Origin: Verrucomicrobiota bacterium
GTDB taxonomy: Bacteria; Chlamydiota; Chlamydiia; Chlamydiales; SM23-39
DNA length: 64,000 nt
Direction: 5' to 3'
Assembly (NCBI GenBank): GCA_018968815.1
Contig: JAGWZL010000006.1
Coordinates: 1-64,000 of the forward strand
Numbering within the stretch: position 1 is the stretch's first letter; every line of letters starts with the position of its first letter. This document shows, piece after piece, positions 20,221 through 29,570 of this stretch. The translations under genes were made by a program, and so were the position numbers. The notes below the pieces were generated by a model. That model saw nothing but the letters and a program-made list of their open reading frames with translations. It did not search any database and had not been told where the DNA came from.

Positions 20221-21150
20221 ATGCTTCAGACAAGGGCAATTTATAATCTTTTTCGACTCAATGCAGCAGAGGGGGCAGCGGTACAATCTGAACCTTGGGC
20301 TCTTGAGGACCTAAGAGGGGTGGATCTAGAGGAGCTTTTTTCCCGTTTAAGGCAAAAAGAAGTTCAATTGGATCGGCACAGTTTTTGCCAATTTTCAGAC
20401 CAATGCGATACGCCTGAGGAGATGACCGATCTTCTTCTCCCCGATGAGGCGACCGATGCGGAGCGGGATCCTTTTTATCTCATTGTCTTTGAGCTGTGGC
20501 GCCGCCTCATTCCGGAAAAGCGATCGCTCTCGATTTTTTGTGATGAATTGGACCATCAGATTTCTCTGTATGATCTGGGGGATATCCATAGCGATGAACC
20601 CATTCAAGACGCGTTGGCCTATTTGCTGGAAATTCTCGATGAAAATGCCGATTCCGGCGCGGATCCGGAAGAGATTTTGCGAGCCGTTTCAGAATACTGC
20701 GCCCATGATTTGGAAAGTTTTGTCACCGATTATATTTCAGATCTTCTCGACAGCGGCAACTCTTTGTACGCATCGGAATTGATTGAAGGGTTTTCGCCCT
20801 ATGTCAGCGACCCATTTTGGTTTGATTTCTTGAGAATGCGCCTGATTTCTTTCACCGATATTGGAGACGCAAATCTCGCCATGCACCGTTTACTGGAAAA
20901 CGAGCTCGATGTGTCGCTTCTCCTGGAAATCATCCGCTTTTTGTCTGCCAATGGAGAGTATGAGCTGTTCAAAACCGCTCTTCAAAAAACGATTCCCCAG
21001 TTGACCGATCCAGAAGAGATCGTGGAAGTGACCCATTTTCTAGCCGATTTTTATCACAGACTGGATGAAGAGGACAAAGAGCAAAAGGTGCATGAGGTTT
21101 TAGCTCAAGGGAAAGAGATACAAGTCTCTGATCTCAAAGCACTTTTATGA
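20221..21150 (+). CDS. Conserved-looking acidic helical protein, unknown
   Basis: 309 residues from ATG 20221 (a TTG 39 bases earlier is possible). The protein is strongly acidic and mostly alpha-helical, with runs such as 'DPEEILRAVSEYC' and 'LLLEIIRFLSANGEYELF' suggesting helical repeats. No signal peptide or membrane segment is seen, so it is probably cytosolic. I do not recognise the family. The stop overlaps the start of the OprB porin gene (ATGA), so the two are coupled. An adaptor or chaperone role for the porin is only a guess. Confidence 0.6.
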   Translation: MLQTRAIYNLFRLNAAEGAAVQSEPWALEDLRGVDLEELFSRLRQKEVQLDRHSFCQFSDQCDTPEEMTDLLLPDEATDAERDPFYLIVFELWRRLIPEKRSLSIFCDELDHQISLYDLGDIHSDEPIQDALAYLLEILDENADSGADPEEILRAVSEYCAHDLESFVTDYISDLLDSGNSLYASELIEGFSPYVSDPFWFDFLRMRLISFTDIGDANLAMHRLLENELDVSLLLEIIRFLSANGEYELFKTALQKTIPQLTDPEEIVEVTHFLADFYHRLDEEDKEQKVHEVLAQGKEIQVSDLKALL

Positions 21151-22421
21151 TCCAATATGTTTTGCTATTCATAGTCTGTTCAGTGTATGCGGCGGGGACC
21201 TCCTTTCGAGGGGCGAAAGAGCAGCATGATGAGATTGAGGCCTATTACCGGCATGAGCATCGTGATTGGTGGCAAGGATCTGCTTTATTTGGCAGTGATG
21301 CGACGAAGGAGAGGCTTGCGCAAAACGGGATTACGATTCTTTCTGCTTATACCACCGACATGATTGGCAATCCGATTGGGGGCAAGGCGCGTGGTTTTGC
21401 TTATGCGGGATCTTACGGCGTATCGATTGATATCAAGTTGACGCAAGCGGGCCTCAAGGGGTTTGAGATTTTCAGTTCTGCCGTATGGCGCACAGGGACG
21501 AGCCTTTCGCAGAGGAAAATCGACAATCAGTTTCCTGTTCAGCAGGTATTTGGATCGCAAACGGTGAAGCTCAATGAGCTGTATCTCATGCAGACGTTGT
21601 TGAACGGCAATTTGGTCTTCAAATTGGGGAGGCTCGATGAGGGGAACGATTTTCTGACGTCTCCGTTGTATTGGCAATTTGTCAATAATGGATTTGACGG
21701 GAATCCGATTTCCATTTTTTTCAATGTTCCCTTTGTCGCCTATCCGAATGCGACGTGGGGAGCTTTTCTGATGTTCAAGCCGGTGAGGCGTTTATCTGCT
21801 AAGTTTGGCGCCTACAATGCCAATAGCAATATTCAGAAGAACAAATATCACGGGGTGAACTTCACCTTTAAAAGCACCAACGGGGTGATTTGGATCACAG
21901 AATGGTGTGTGCTTGTGAACCAAGAGCCGGAAGATCATGGGATGCCGGGCAACTACAAGGCGGGATATTTTTATCTGACGGGCGATGAGCCCAAATTCAC
22001 GGGCGGGAAGCAGCACGGCGATCCCTGTTATTATCTTTTGTTTGACCAGATGATCTACCGGCGCGAGGCGATGACGCTCACCCCCTTTATCTCCCTTGTT
22101 TTTGCTCCGCCGAATCGGAATTTATTTCCCATTTTTTTCAATTGCGGCCTCGTATGGAAAGGTCCTCTTCCCAAGCGGCCGAACGATTCGATCAATCTCG
22201 GCTACATTTATGGAAAATATAGTTGGGATCAGGCGCAAGTGCAGAGCCAATCTGGGATCGAGCCGCAAAACTACGAGACGATTTTTGAGCTGAACTATTG
22301 GATTCAGTTCAATCGGTGGTTCTATATCGCACCCGATTTGCAATATGTCCTCCACCCGAAAGGGAGAGACACTCCCAATGCTTTTTGCATCGGGGCGCAA
22401 ATTGGCATTAACGTGTATTAA
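21147..22421 (+). CDS. OprB-family outer membrane porin
   Basis: 424 residues: signal peptide 'YVLLFIVCSVYAAG', a short helical stretch ('EQHDEIEAYYRHEHRDWWQG'), then an OprB-type barrel with 'LAQNGITILSAYTTDMIGNP', 'FKLGRLDEGNDFLTSPLYWQFVNNG' and a C-terminal Tyr. OprB porins take up sugars. The chlamydial AaxA (CT372), used for arginine uptake, belongs to the same family, so the substrate stays open. No aaxB or aaxC lies nearby. It is translationally coupled to the unknown gene upstream and converges, with a 2-bp gap, on the phosphoesterase gene. Confidence 0.85.
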   Translation: MIQYVLLFIVCSVYAAGTSFRGAKEQHDEIEAYYRHEHRDWWQGSALFGSDATKERLAQNGITILSAYTTDMIGNPIGGKARGFAYAGSYGVSIDIKLTQAGLKGFEIFSSAVWRTGTSLSQRKIDNQFPVQQVFGSQTVKLNELYLMQTLLNGNLVFKLGRLDEGNDFLTSPLYWQFVNNGFDGNPISIFFNVPFVAYPNATWGAFLMFKPVRRLSAKFGAYNANSNIQKNKYHGVNFTFKSTNGVIWITEWCVLVNQEPEDHGMPGNYKAGYFYLTGDEPKFTGGKQHGDPCYYLLFDQMIYRREAMTLTPFISLVFAPPNRNLFPIFFNCGLVWKGPLPKRPNDSINLGYIYGKYSWDQAQVQSQSGIEPQNYETIFELNYWIQFNRWFYIAPDLQYVLHPKGRDTPNAFCIGAQIGINVY

Positions 22422-22423
22422 GG

Positions 22424-23170
22424 TTATAGAATCGCGACGGGCGCGAAATGGATATAATCCGAAGAGGTGAGCACGTAGCGCACCCCTCGCGCTTCTCCAA
22501 AGGGGGGCCCATTTGCTTTCAAATTATGTAAATGGCCAAACACGCAAATCTGCACCTGATGCTGCTCCAATACTTGGGCGGCCCGCGAGGGCTCTAAATG
22601 CGCTCCAATGGGCGGATAGTGAGTCATAGCGATCCGCACTTTTGCCTGATTATCTAACTTGCTCAGACTCAGTTTTAGGCGCTCAATCTCTCGATCAAAG
22701 AGTTTTTGTTCCAATTCTTCTTGCACGAGCGCTTCGGGTTGTTTGGCTTTTGGGTTTTCTTTGAACTCGATCCATTCGCGGAAAGAGTATTCAGGCGTAT
22801 CCCACAATCTGGCGCCGCCGATGGTGGCCTCTTTCCAGTTGAACACGTTGTTTTGAATGACGTGGAGGGAGGGGGGAAGCGCGCCGATGACTTTGCTCAA
22901 AGAGCCCCACCAATAATCGTGGTTGCCCTTGATCATCACTTTAGTGCCTGGCAACGCATCGATCCACTCTAGATCGGGGATGACCTCTGCGATGGTCATG
23001 GCCCAGGAGATATCGCCTGGGATGAGCACGAGATCTTCTGGCTGGACTAAGCGCTTCCAATGGGCCGCGATTTGTTCAGCGTGGGCTTCCCAATGGGGGC
23101 CGAAAATGGCCATGCTTTTATTTTTCACGCCAAAACTTAAGTGGAGATCGCCAATGGCCCAAATGCGCAT
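22424..23170 (-). CDS. Metallophosphoesterase
   Basis: 248 residues with all calcineurin-like motifs: 'GDLH', 'IPGDISWA', 'IKGNHDYWW', 'MTHYPP' and 'VFGHLHN', which bind two metals. The substrate is unknown. ATG 23170 is chosen because the fold starts there ('MRIWAIGDLHLS'); the upstream extension has no family character. It sits 43 bp after glgC on the same strand, matching the phosphoesterase-glgC neighbourhood of Chlamydia (CT488-CT489). Confidence 0.9.
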   Translation of the reverse strand: MRIWAIGDLHLSFGVKNKSMAIFGPHWEAHAEQIAAHWKRLVQPEDLVLIPGDISWAMTIAEVIPDLEWIDALPGTKVMIKGNHDYWWGSLSKVIGALPPSLHVIQNNVFNWKEATIGGARLWDTPEYSFREWIEFKENPKAKQPEALVQEELEQKLFDREIERLKLSLSKLDNQAKVRIAMTHYPPIGAHLEPSRAAQVLEQHQVQICVFGHLHNLKANGPPFGEARGVRYVLTSSDYIHFAPVAIL

Positions 23171-23213
23171 AGCTGTCAAAATACAGGAAACCCCACGTTC
23201 TTGAAAAGGCAAT

Positions 23214-24503
23214 TCAGAATTCGAAATAGTTAGGGAGTTTTGTCCCCGATGTGACAATGATGATCCCATCTCTTACGTAGATGGATGGACCGTCGAAATA
23301 TTGGAGTTTTTTTTTGTTGATCAGTTTGACGTGGTTGCCGATCTGCACATGTTCGTCGATGATCGCCTTCTCAATGCGGCAATTCTCTCCGATCCATGCA
23401 TCGTGGGCGATCGGTTGTTCCTCATGGCTCGGCGGCATGTAAAAATGATTGCCCATCAGGACGCTGTCTCGAATAATGGTTCCCTTTTTAATATGAGAGC
23501 GGATCCCAATGATGCTGCCCGTAATCTCTTTGGCTTCGATGATGCACCCTTCGCAAACGATCGAATCGGAGATGAGCGTCTGCCGAATCTTCGGGCCCGG
23601 CAAATAGGTAGGTCGTGAATAAATCGGATGGCTCTCATCATAGGTGTTCAGCCCACCTTTTGCGTTGGCGAGCGCTAAATTGGCTTCATAGTAAGAGGCG
23701 ACGGTGCCAATATCTTCCCAATAGCCGCAGTAGATATAAGCGGACGTCTTCTTTTTTTTGACCGCGGTCGTGATCAAATGGTACCCAAAATCTTCCCTTT
23801 TGTCTTGTTTCAATAACGCAGTTAATGCGCTCCGCTTAAATACATAAATGCCCATAGAACCCAAATAGGCGTGTCCCTTGATGGGTTTGATCTCCCACTG
23901 TTTAAAAAAGGACCCTCGCAACCGAAATCGCTCTAACACCTTTTTGTCTGTCGGCTTTTCCGCAAAATCGATCACTTTGGCTTGCGCGTTGATTTGCAAA
24001 AGCCCCATCCGCTTCGCCTCTTTCTCAAGGACCGGAATCGAGGCAATCGTCAGATCGGCGCCGCTCTTTTCAGCAAAAGCCACCATGCTTTGAAAATCGA
24101 TGTTGTACAGCTGGTCGCCCGCCAAAATCAAAAAATAATCGGCTGTCGATTTCAAAAGCGTCGGAAGACTTTTTCTCACCGCATCCGCGGTCCCATGAAA
24201 CCACTCCTTGTCCCCCTTTTCATTTTCCTGCGGGGTCAATACATCCACAGAGCCCGGATTGTAGACGTCAAAATGATACGTGTGTTGAATGTGATGCTGC
24301 AATTCCCCAGACAAATACTGCGCAATCACAAAGATTTGCCGAAAATCGGAGTTAATCGAATTGGAAATGGGAATATCGATCAGCCGGTATCTGCCTCCAT
24401 AGGCAATGGCCGGTTTGGAATGGTGGATCGTGAGAGGATGGAGCCTCTTTCCATGCCCACCCGCTAAAATAACGGTCGCAACAGTGGTCGGCTTTTTGCC
24501 CAT
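23214..24503 (-). CDS. glgC: Glucose-1-phosphate adenylyltransferase
   Basis: Makes ADP-glucose for glycogen synthesis. The 429 residues start with the pyrophosphorylase signature 'VILAGGHGKRLHPLT' and 'SKPAIAYGGRYRLIDIPISN'. 'HGTADAVRKSL', 'ILAGDQLY' and 'YLGSMGIYVF' follow, and then a left-handed beta-helix C-domain with the allosteric site. The length is typical. An ATG at 24503 gives the full N-terminus. A family E inverted repeat sits just upstream, in the gap to lipA, so the glgC promoter must lie in or around it. Confidence 0.97.
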   Translation of the reverse strand: MGKKPTTVATVILAGGHGKRLHPLTIHHSKPAIAYGGRYRLIDIPISNSINSDFRQIFVIAQYLSGELQHHIQHTYHFDVYNPGSVDVLTPQENEKGDKEWFHGTADAVRKSLPTLLKSTADYFLILAGDQLYNIDFQSMVAFAEKSGADLTIASIPVLEKEAKRMGLLQINAQAKVIDFAEKPTDKKVLERFRLRGSFFKQWEIKPIKGHAYLGSMGIYVFKRSALTALLKQDKREDFGYHLITTAVKKKKTSAYIYCGYWEDIGTVASYYEANLALANAKGGLNTYDESHPIYSRPTYLPGPKIRQTLISDSIVCEGCIIEAKEITGSIIGIRSHIKKGTIIRDSVLMGNHFYMPPSHEEQPIAHDAWIGENCRIEKAIIDEHVQIGNHVKLINKKKLQYFDGPSIYVRDGIIIVTSGTKLPNYFEF

Positions 24504-24541
24504 TCTTCCCCCTATACCCGGGGAAGGATTCTTTGACTAGT

Positions 24542-24709
24542 ACTAGTACCCTTCCACAAAAATTTTTAGGGTTTTGGTCCATCTTTTCCTGCCCAGCTGT
24601 GCGCTCGGTCTCGACAACTTGATGCAAGTTGCCTTCGCCCTCCGCGCTTTGCTGGGCAGAAAAATCTGGACGCAAACCCCTTTGAAAATTTTTGTGGAAG
24701 GATACTAGT
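24542..24709. mobile_element. MITE-like inverted repeat, family E (168 bp)
   Basis: The ends are ACTAGTACCCTTCCACAAAA and an inverted copy (one change and small shifts), with a second inner inverted pair CTGCCCAGC / GCTGGGCAG. No gene is inside. It fills most of the space between glgC and lipA, and its right end CTA, read on the minus strand as TAG, is the lipA stop codon. Only one copy is seen here. Confidence 0.78.
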
Positions 24710-25616
24710 GGGAATGGATCTCGAGTCCCGGCGCAAACAGATTTGCATTATAGCTCGAGCGGACAAAAGGGCCGCAGTACATATGACGCACCCCTATTTT
24801 CAGCCCATATTCGGAGTACGCTTTAAATTGATCGGGATGGACAAACCCCTTCACCCTGAGTTTTTTGGCATCGGATTGCAAATATTGCCCAATCGTAATG
24901 ATATCGCAGCCAGCTCGGGCCAAATCCTCAATCGTCTCTTTCACCTGCGCGTCTGTCTCCCCCAGACCTACCATGAGCCCCGATTTCACGAAGACCGCTT
25001 GTCCCGATTCTTTGGCGGCTTTCAAGAGACTCAAGGTCCGATCGTATTCCGCCTTATGCCGCACCCGCGAAGAAAGAGATCGCACCGTTTCAATATTGTG
25101 GTTAAAGATCTCAGGCTTAGCCTCTAAAACAATGTAAAGCAGCTTTACATTGCCTCCAAAATCGGAAGTGAGCACTTCGACTGTGGTGTGTTGATTTTCT
25201 TTGCGAATGGCCCGAATGATGGCGGCGATATGTCCAGCTCCTTGGTCGGGTAGGTCGTCTCTGGCCACCATGGTAATCACGGCGTGCTTCAGCCCCAATT
25301 CGCGTACGGAGAGGGCGATCCTCTCGGGCTCATCGGCTTCAGGCGCCTTGGGCGTTTTGCTGAAATCGATGCTGCAGAATCCGCAATTGCGGGTGCACTC
25401 TTTGCCGAGCGCTAAAAATGTGGCGGTGCTTTTGGTAAAACACTCGAGCCGGTTGGGGCATTTTGCCTCTTCGCACACTGTGTTCAGGCGGTATTTTTCA
25501 ACGATTGCATGGGTTTTGAAAATGGCTGCGCCCCGCGGCAGGTTGCGGTGGAGCCAAGAGGGGAATCGTCCCCCTTTTTCTTCGGGGTTTTCGGGCAAAA
25601 TATTGAGTTTGCTCAT
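24705..25616 (-). CDS. lipA: Lipoyl synthase
   Basis: Radical-SAM enzyme inserting two sulphurs into octanoyl groups of 2-oxoacid dehydrogenases. Both clusters are visible: auxiliary cysteines in 'CEEAKCPNRLEC', radical-SAM cysteines in 'CTRNCGFC', and the closing 'RSSYNA' serine ligand segment. The 303 residues are of normal length. It overlaps lpd by 4 bp, the same lpd-lipA pairing as in Chlamydia (CT557-CT558). An in-frame palindrome P encodes 'NVKLLYI' (about residue 156) at a position that is variable in the family. The stop codon lies in repeat E. Confidence 0.97.
   Translation of the reverse strand: MSKLNILPENPEEKGGRFPSWLHRNLPRGAAIFKTHAIVEKYRLNTVCEEAKCPNRLECFTKSTATFLALGKECTRNCGFCSIDFSKTPKAPEADEPERIALSVRELGLKHAVITMVARDDLPDQGAGHIAAIIRAIRKENQHTTVEVLTSDFGGNVKLLYIVLEAKPEIFNHNIETVRSLSSRVRHKAEYDRTLSLLKAAKESGQAVFVKSGLMVGLGETDAQVKETIEDLARAGCDIITIGQYLQSDAKKLRVKGFVHPDQFKAYSEYGLKIGVRHMYCGPFVRSSYNANLFAPGLEIHSH
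25131..25151. repeat. Palindrome P, copy 3, inside lipA
   Basis: Perfect palindrome, core ATGTAAAGCNGCTTTACAT. On the lipA strand it reads N-V-K-L-L-Y-I, the same frame as the pepP copy. Confidence 0.85.
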
Positions 25617-27016
25617 TTCTTCGCCTTAGGGGGGAAGTTGATCGGTGTTTCTTTGGCGATCAGCGCCGCCTCATGCCAGCTTTCGGCAAGGGTGGGGTGG
25701 GCGTGGATCGTCTCTGTGACAGAATCTAACGTGAGTTCATTTTGAATAGCAAGAGCCATTTCACCGATGAGGTTCGACGCCTCATGCCCAATCACCACAG
25801 CTCCCAGGATCTGGCCTGTTTTGCGTTCGGAAATGACCTGCGCAAATCCTTCTGTGTCCATGGAAGCTTGGGCTTTGCCGAGCGCCATGAAAGGAAAAGA
25901 TCCGCTGGTCGCATCGAGACCTGCTTTTTGTGCCTGCTCGAGTGTCATGCCAACGGTGGCGATCTCAGGCGAGGTGAACACGACGGCGGGCACCGCTTCA
26001 TAGTGCATGGAGGTTTCGAGACCGCTCGCGCAATCTGCTGCGACAACGCCTTGATGCGATGCGACATGGGCGAGCATCCATTTTCCGGTCACATCTCCAA
26101 TGGCAAAAATGCCTTTCACCTCTGTCTCCATATGCTCATCGGTTTCTAAAACGCCCCGCTCGGTTGTTTTGAGACCCGCTTTTTCCAGGGCGAGTCCTTC
26201 GGTATACACTTTGCGTCCAATGGACACGAGAGCATAATCTGCGTCGAGGGTTTTCCCTCCTTCTAAAGTGATCTGGACCTGATGTCCTTGGTTCTGGATT
26301 TGCACCACTTTCACATTGGTGAGGATGTCAATGCCTTTTGAGGTGAATGTTTTGGTCATGAACTGAGCAATTTGTGTGCCTTGGGCGGTCAAAATCGTGG
26401 GCAAGGCTTCCAGAATCGTCACTTTTGTCCCGAGTTCTGCGAAGAGAGAGGCGAATTCGCAGCCGATGTAGCCGCCGCCGACAATCGCCAGCCGTTTGGG
26501 CGCCTCGGTCAGTTCCAAAATGGAGGTCGAGTTCAAAATCCGTTTGTGATCGCAAGGGAAGGCTTTGACATCGGTGGGGATGGATCCGGTGGCGATGATG
26601 ATGTTTTCCGCATCGATGAAGAGATTATCCTGTCCTTTGATTTTCAGGGTTTTTGGCGATTCGAATTGCGCTGTGCCGCGGTAGAGGGTGATGTGATTCG
26701 ACTTGATGAGGCCTTCCAGACCTGTTCGAATTTTTGCAATCACTTGATCTTTGCGCCGTTTCATTTGATCATAATGAAAAGAAATGGGGCCTGTGGTGAT
26801 GCCGAAATCGGCAGCCCTTTTGACTTGATGCAAAACAGAGGCGTTGGAGAGGAGTGTTTTGGTTGGAATGCATCCCACGTTGAGACAGCATCCTCCGAGC
26901 AGATCTTTTTCAATCAGCGCGACGCTCTTTCCTCTTTGCGCTGCGCGAATGGCTGCGACATAGCCGCCTGGCCCAGAGCCGATCACTGCGACATCATGCT
27001 TTTTTCTCTCAGTCAT
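25613..27016 (-). CDS. lpdA: Dihydrolipoamide dehydrogenase
   Basis: E3 component of pyruvate/2-oxoglutarate dehydrogenase complexes. FAD-binding 'GSGPGGYVAAIRAAQ' near the N-terminus, the redox disulfide in 'GGCCLNVGCIPTK', NAD-binding 'IVGGGYIGCEFASLFAELG', 'GIFAIGDVTG', and the C-terminal His-Glu dyad in 'HAHPTLAESWHEAAL'. 467 residues, standard. The His, both redox Cys and the Glu are present. It precedes lipA in an operon. The divergent gene at 27092 leaves 75 bp for two promoters. Confidence 0.97.
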   Translation of the reverse strand: MTERKKHDVAVIGSGPGGYVAAIRAAQRGKSVALIEKDLLGGCCLNVGCIPTKTLLSNASVLHQVKRAADFGITTGPISFHYDQMKRRKDQVIAKIRTGLEGLIKSNHITLYRGTAQFESPKTLKIKGQDNLFIDAENIIIATGSIPTDVKAFPCDHKRILNSTSILELTEAPKRLAIVGGGYIGCEFASLFAELGTKVTILEALPTILTAQGTQIAQFMTKTFTSKGIDILTNVKVVQIQNQGHQVQITLEGGKTLDADYALVSIGRKVYTEGLALEKAGLKTTERGVLETDEHMETEVKGIFAIGDVTGKWMLAHVASHQGVVAADCASGLETSMHYEAVPAVVFTSPEIATVGMTLEQAQKAGLDATSGSFPFMALGKAQASMDTEGFAQVISERKTGQILGAVVIGHEASNLIGEMALAIQNELTLDSVTETIHAHPTLAESWHEAALIAKETPINFPPKAKK

Positions 27017-27091
27017 ATCCCTCCCTTGAAAATACCGATTATAAGAAAAAGCTCCGTTTCCTTATACTCTGTTTTTAGCAAGGTTGTTTTT

Positions 27092-27535
27092 GTGAAGGCC
27101 AAGAAGCGTCAAAAAATGTGTTATAACTGCGAGGGAGAGGTCGATCTGGACGTGATCGTGTGCCCTTATTGCGCAGCCGATTTAAGAGAAGAGAAACCGG
27201 AGCAGCAGGCTCCGCATTTTAACCGAGCAGCAGCTATGAAAAATATGGATACCCAACAATCGCTTTACCCTTCCCAATCTCCCAGGATGCCAAGGCATGA
27301 GGAGGAGAGTGTGGAACAGACTGTTGTGCAAGCGGAGGAAGAGCCTAGAGGTTCGTATGGGCCCGTTCTGCTTTTGACGCTGGGCGCGCAGCTCCTCATT
27401 TTGGGGCTGTTTATGCTGCTTTTTTCTTCGAAAGGGCTGCTTGTGCTCAAATGGGATGCTCGGTTTTGGTATTTTTACGTTTTGGCCTCGGTCCCTCTGT
27501 TTGTCTTCGGGATGAAATCGCTCAATAAGTTGTAA
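27092..27535 (+). CDS. Zinc-ribbon membrane protein, unknown
   Basis: 147 residues from GTG 27092 (ATG 27116 is an alternative, 139 residues). A treble-clef-like zinc ribbon 'CYNCEGEVDLDVIVCPYC' is followed by a polar, Gln/Glu-rich linker and two C-terminal membrane helices ('GPVLLLTLGAQLLILGLFML' and 'YFYVLASVPLFVFGM'). The zinc ribbon faces the cytosol if the helices form a hairpin. Chlamydia has a small gene at the same place beside lpdA (CT556), probably the counterpart. Function is not known to me. Confidence 0.72.
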   Translation: MKAKKRQKMCYNCEGEVDLDVIVCPYCAADLREEKPEQQAPHFNRAAAMKNMDTQQSLYPSQSPRMPRHEEESVEQTVVQAEEEPRGSYGPVLLLTLGAQLLILGLFMLLFSSKGLLVLKWDARFWYFYVLASVPLFVFGMKSLNKL

Positions 27536-27572
27536 GTGCCGCGCGGCGCAAAAACGCCCTGTTCTTTCCCGA

Positions 27573-28985
27573 TCAGAACAGCGGCCCAAAGAAAAAGTAA
27601 ATCGCGTAGAGAATGATCGTAGGGATGAGTGCAGCCAAAAAGAGGCTGATGGGATGGATCCCTTTTTCAAAATATTTTTTCAAGATCGAATAGCCGGCTG
27701 GATTGGGTGCGTTGGCGATCACCGACAGTCCGCCTCCTGCCACCACTCCGGTAAAGACTGCGTATTGAAAGGCCTTTCCCCAATCGGGGATGAGGGTGCT
27801 CAAATAAGAAATGGCTGTATTGTCGTTGAATCCTGTGAGGGCCATCGCGACTCCCATGACAGAGAGGGGGCTTAAGCCTTCCAAGAGTTTCGCCACCCAC
27901 CAGCCTTGCAATCCGCCATGGATGATCAATCCAGCGAGGAAGAGGCCGACCATGAGGGGGCGGCCTAGGCGGATGGGGTGTTGGTGGGGTCTTGTCGCTT
28001 GATGAAATCCGATGAAGAACAGGAACACGGCGATGAAAATGGCCGGATAGTGGGAAACGGAGACGATGAGCGCCATGAACAGCATATGGATGAATGTGAT
28101 CCAGATCGGAATGGGCGTGTCGGTCGGCGGGTTTGTATGGGCAGAGTAGATATCGATCGCTTTGATCCGCACATTCATGTGGGCGAGCTCTTTTCTAAAA
28201 TAGAGCCAGTAGAGGGTGTTGGAGAGGACGATTCCGCAAACGGCTTTCCATCCAAAGTTCAAAAACATATCCGACATGGTCCAATGCCAGCAGTGGGCCA
28301 AGATCAAGACAGCGGGGGAGGCGAAATCGGTGAGCACTCCGCCAATGGAGACATTCACGAAGAGCAGCCCCAAAGTGGCGTAGGCCAGTTTTTTGCTTGG
28401 GTGGTATTCATAGAACTTGTGAGCGAGCAGCAGAGCGCATACAGCCATCGCCGCAGCCTCTGTGATCAACGATCCCAGAAGGGGGCCAAGCGTTAAGAGG
28501 ACAAACCAAAAGGAGGAGAGGGAGGCCCCAAAACCTCGAGCGACCCAGTGAATGAGCTTTTCTGCAGCATGCACGATGGGACGAGTGGAGGACATGCTCA
28601 AAATCACGACGACAAACAAGGTTTCGGTATAGTCGCGTGTATTGACATATTCGAGTCCAATGGTCCATCCGTAGAAGCCCCAAATGGTAAAAAAGAGAGG
28701 GATGGCCCAAAAGGCAAAAACCACTTCGACTTCCGAAAGGAAAAACAGCATGTGCACGAGAAAGCTGCGCTCTTCTCCTTGGAAACGGCTTTTTTGCTTC
28801 AACTCGAGCCTTTTGGCCCATGCATCCACTTTGTAGACGAAAAGAGTGTGGAAAATCGCTAAGACAAACAGGGCGAAGGCAATCGCATGAAAGCCCGAAT
28901 ATTGTAGCGACTCAATTTGAAGAACGATCGGGTCTTTGAGGCAGTCATACTTAGCGGGCTGTTTGAGGATTTCGGCCAGGATCAT
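27573..28985 (-). CDS. Putative Na+/H+ antiporter
   Basis: 470 residues, about 12 membrane helices, with polar residues inside helices ('LGPLLGSLITEAAAMAVCAL', 'VSIGGVLTDFASPAVLILA', 'MALTGFNDNTAISYLSTL', 'VIANAPNPAGYSIL') like the ion-binding hairpins of arsenite/NhaD-type antiporters. It fits the family annotated as putative Na+/H+ antiporter in chlamydiae and bacteroidetes. The transported ion is inferred. It stands alone between unrelated genes and converges on the zinc-ribbon gene. Confidence 0.78.
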   Translation of the reverse strand: MILAEILKQPAKYDCLKDPIVLQIESLQYSGFHAIAFALFVLAIFHTLFVYKVDAWAKRLELKQKSRFQGEERSFLVHMLFFLSEVEVVFAFWAIPLFFTIWGFYGWTIGLEYVNTRDYTETLFVVVILSMSSTRPIVHAAEKLIHWVARGFGASLSSFWFVLLTLGPLLGSLITEAAAMAVCALLLAHKFYEYHPSKKLAYATLGLLFVNVSIGGVLTDFASPAVLILAHCWHWTMSDMFLNFGWKAVCGIVLSNTLYWLYFRKELAHMNVRIKAIDIYSAHTNPPTDTPIPIWITFIHMLFMALIVSVSHYPAIFIAVFLFFIGFHQATRPHQHPIRLGRPLMVGLFLAGLIIHGGLQGWWVAKLLEGLSPLSVMGVAMALTGFNDNTAISYLSTLIPDWGKAFQYAVFTGVVAGGGLSVIANAPNPAGYSILKKYFEKGIHPISLFLAALIPTIILYAIYFFFGPLF

Positions 28986-29026
28986 GATCCTCTTATTACC
29001 GGATCATGCCATTTTTAGACAGTCTC

Positions 29027-29569
29027 TTAGTATTTTTTAATGACTTGGCCGCCTGTGACGGGGCCGAGAACTTGAGAGCCTGGGAAAATGAGGACCTCTC
29101 CCTTGCCAGACTCAAAATGGATCGCGCCATCCACGATGGTGCCGCCTCTCAATTCCACGGTTTGTTTGCCTTTATAGGCGCCATCTTTTTTGATTGTGAG
29201 ATTAGATAATTGACTATTCGTCAGCACAGCTTTTTGGCTTAAAATGGTGAGATGTTCTTGAATCTTGCTCCGCGTCGCTTGAAATGAGCCCATGATATAG
29301 CCACCCTGTTTAATGGTGGTCCCGGTCAAGTTCACTTCCCCAATCACATCGATGCTGCCAATATGCCCATTTTGTGCAATTAAGCTGCCAATGACATGCA
29401 CTTCTTTGTCCACTGTGGTGCCATTCAATTTAATCAGGCCAGCGCCATCGATCGCTTCGATCGTTTCTTTGCCAAAGTTAGAGCCGGCCGGCGCCTTCAC
29501 TGGGTCGGCAAACAGGCTGAGCGCTAAGCTCATGGCAATCAGACCTAAAATAACAGTTCTCCACTTCAC
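29027..29569 (-). CDS. Secreted beta-repeat protein, unknown
   Basis: 180 residues from a GTG with GGAGG before it. A signal peptide ('ILGLIAMSLALSLFADP') is followed by regular strands with turns at Gly/Asn ('HVIGSLIAQNGHIGSIDVIG', 'GTIVDGAIHFESGKGEVLI'), resembling a small beta-helix such as the polymer-forming or bactofilin-like fold, but exported. The family is not recognised with certainty. It follows secA by one base and shares its operon, with its RBS inside the secA end. Confidence 0.65.
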   Translation of the reverse strand: MKWRTVILGLIAMSLALSLFADPVKAPAGSNFGKETIEAIDGAGLIKLNGTTVDKEVHVIGSLIAQNGHIGSIDVIGEVNLTGTTIKQGGYIMGSFQATRSKIQEHLTILSQKAVLTNSQLSNLTIKKDGAYKGKQTVELRGGTIVDGAIHFESGKGEVLIFPGSQVLGPVTGGQVIKKY

Positions 29570-29570
29570 C

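Noticed and set aside
26372..27091. Long plus-strand frame entering the zinc-ribbon gene
   Set aside because: It is antisense to lpdA; only the part from about 27092 shows protein-family features.
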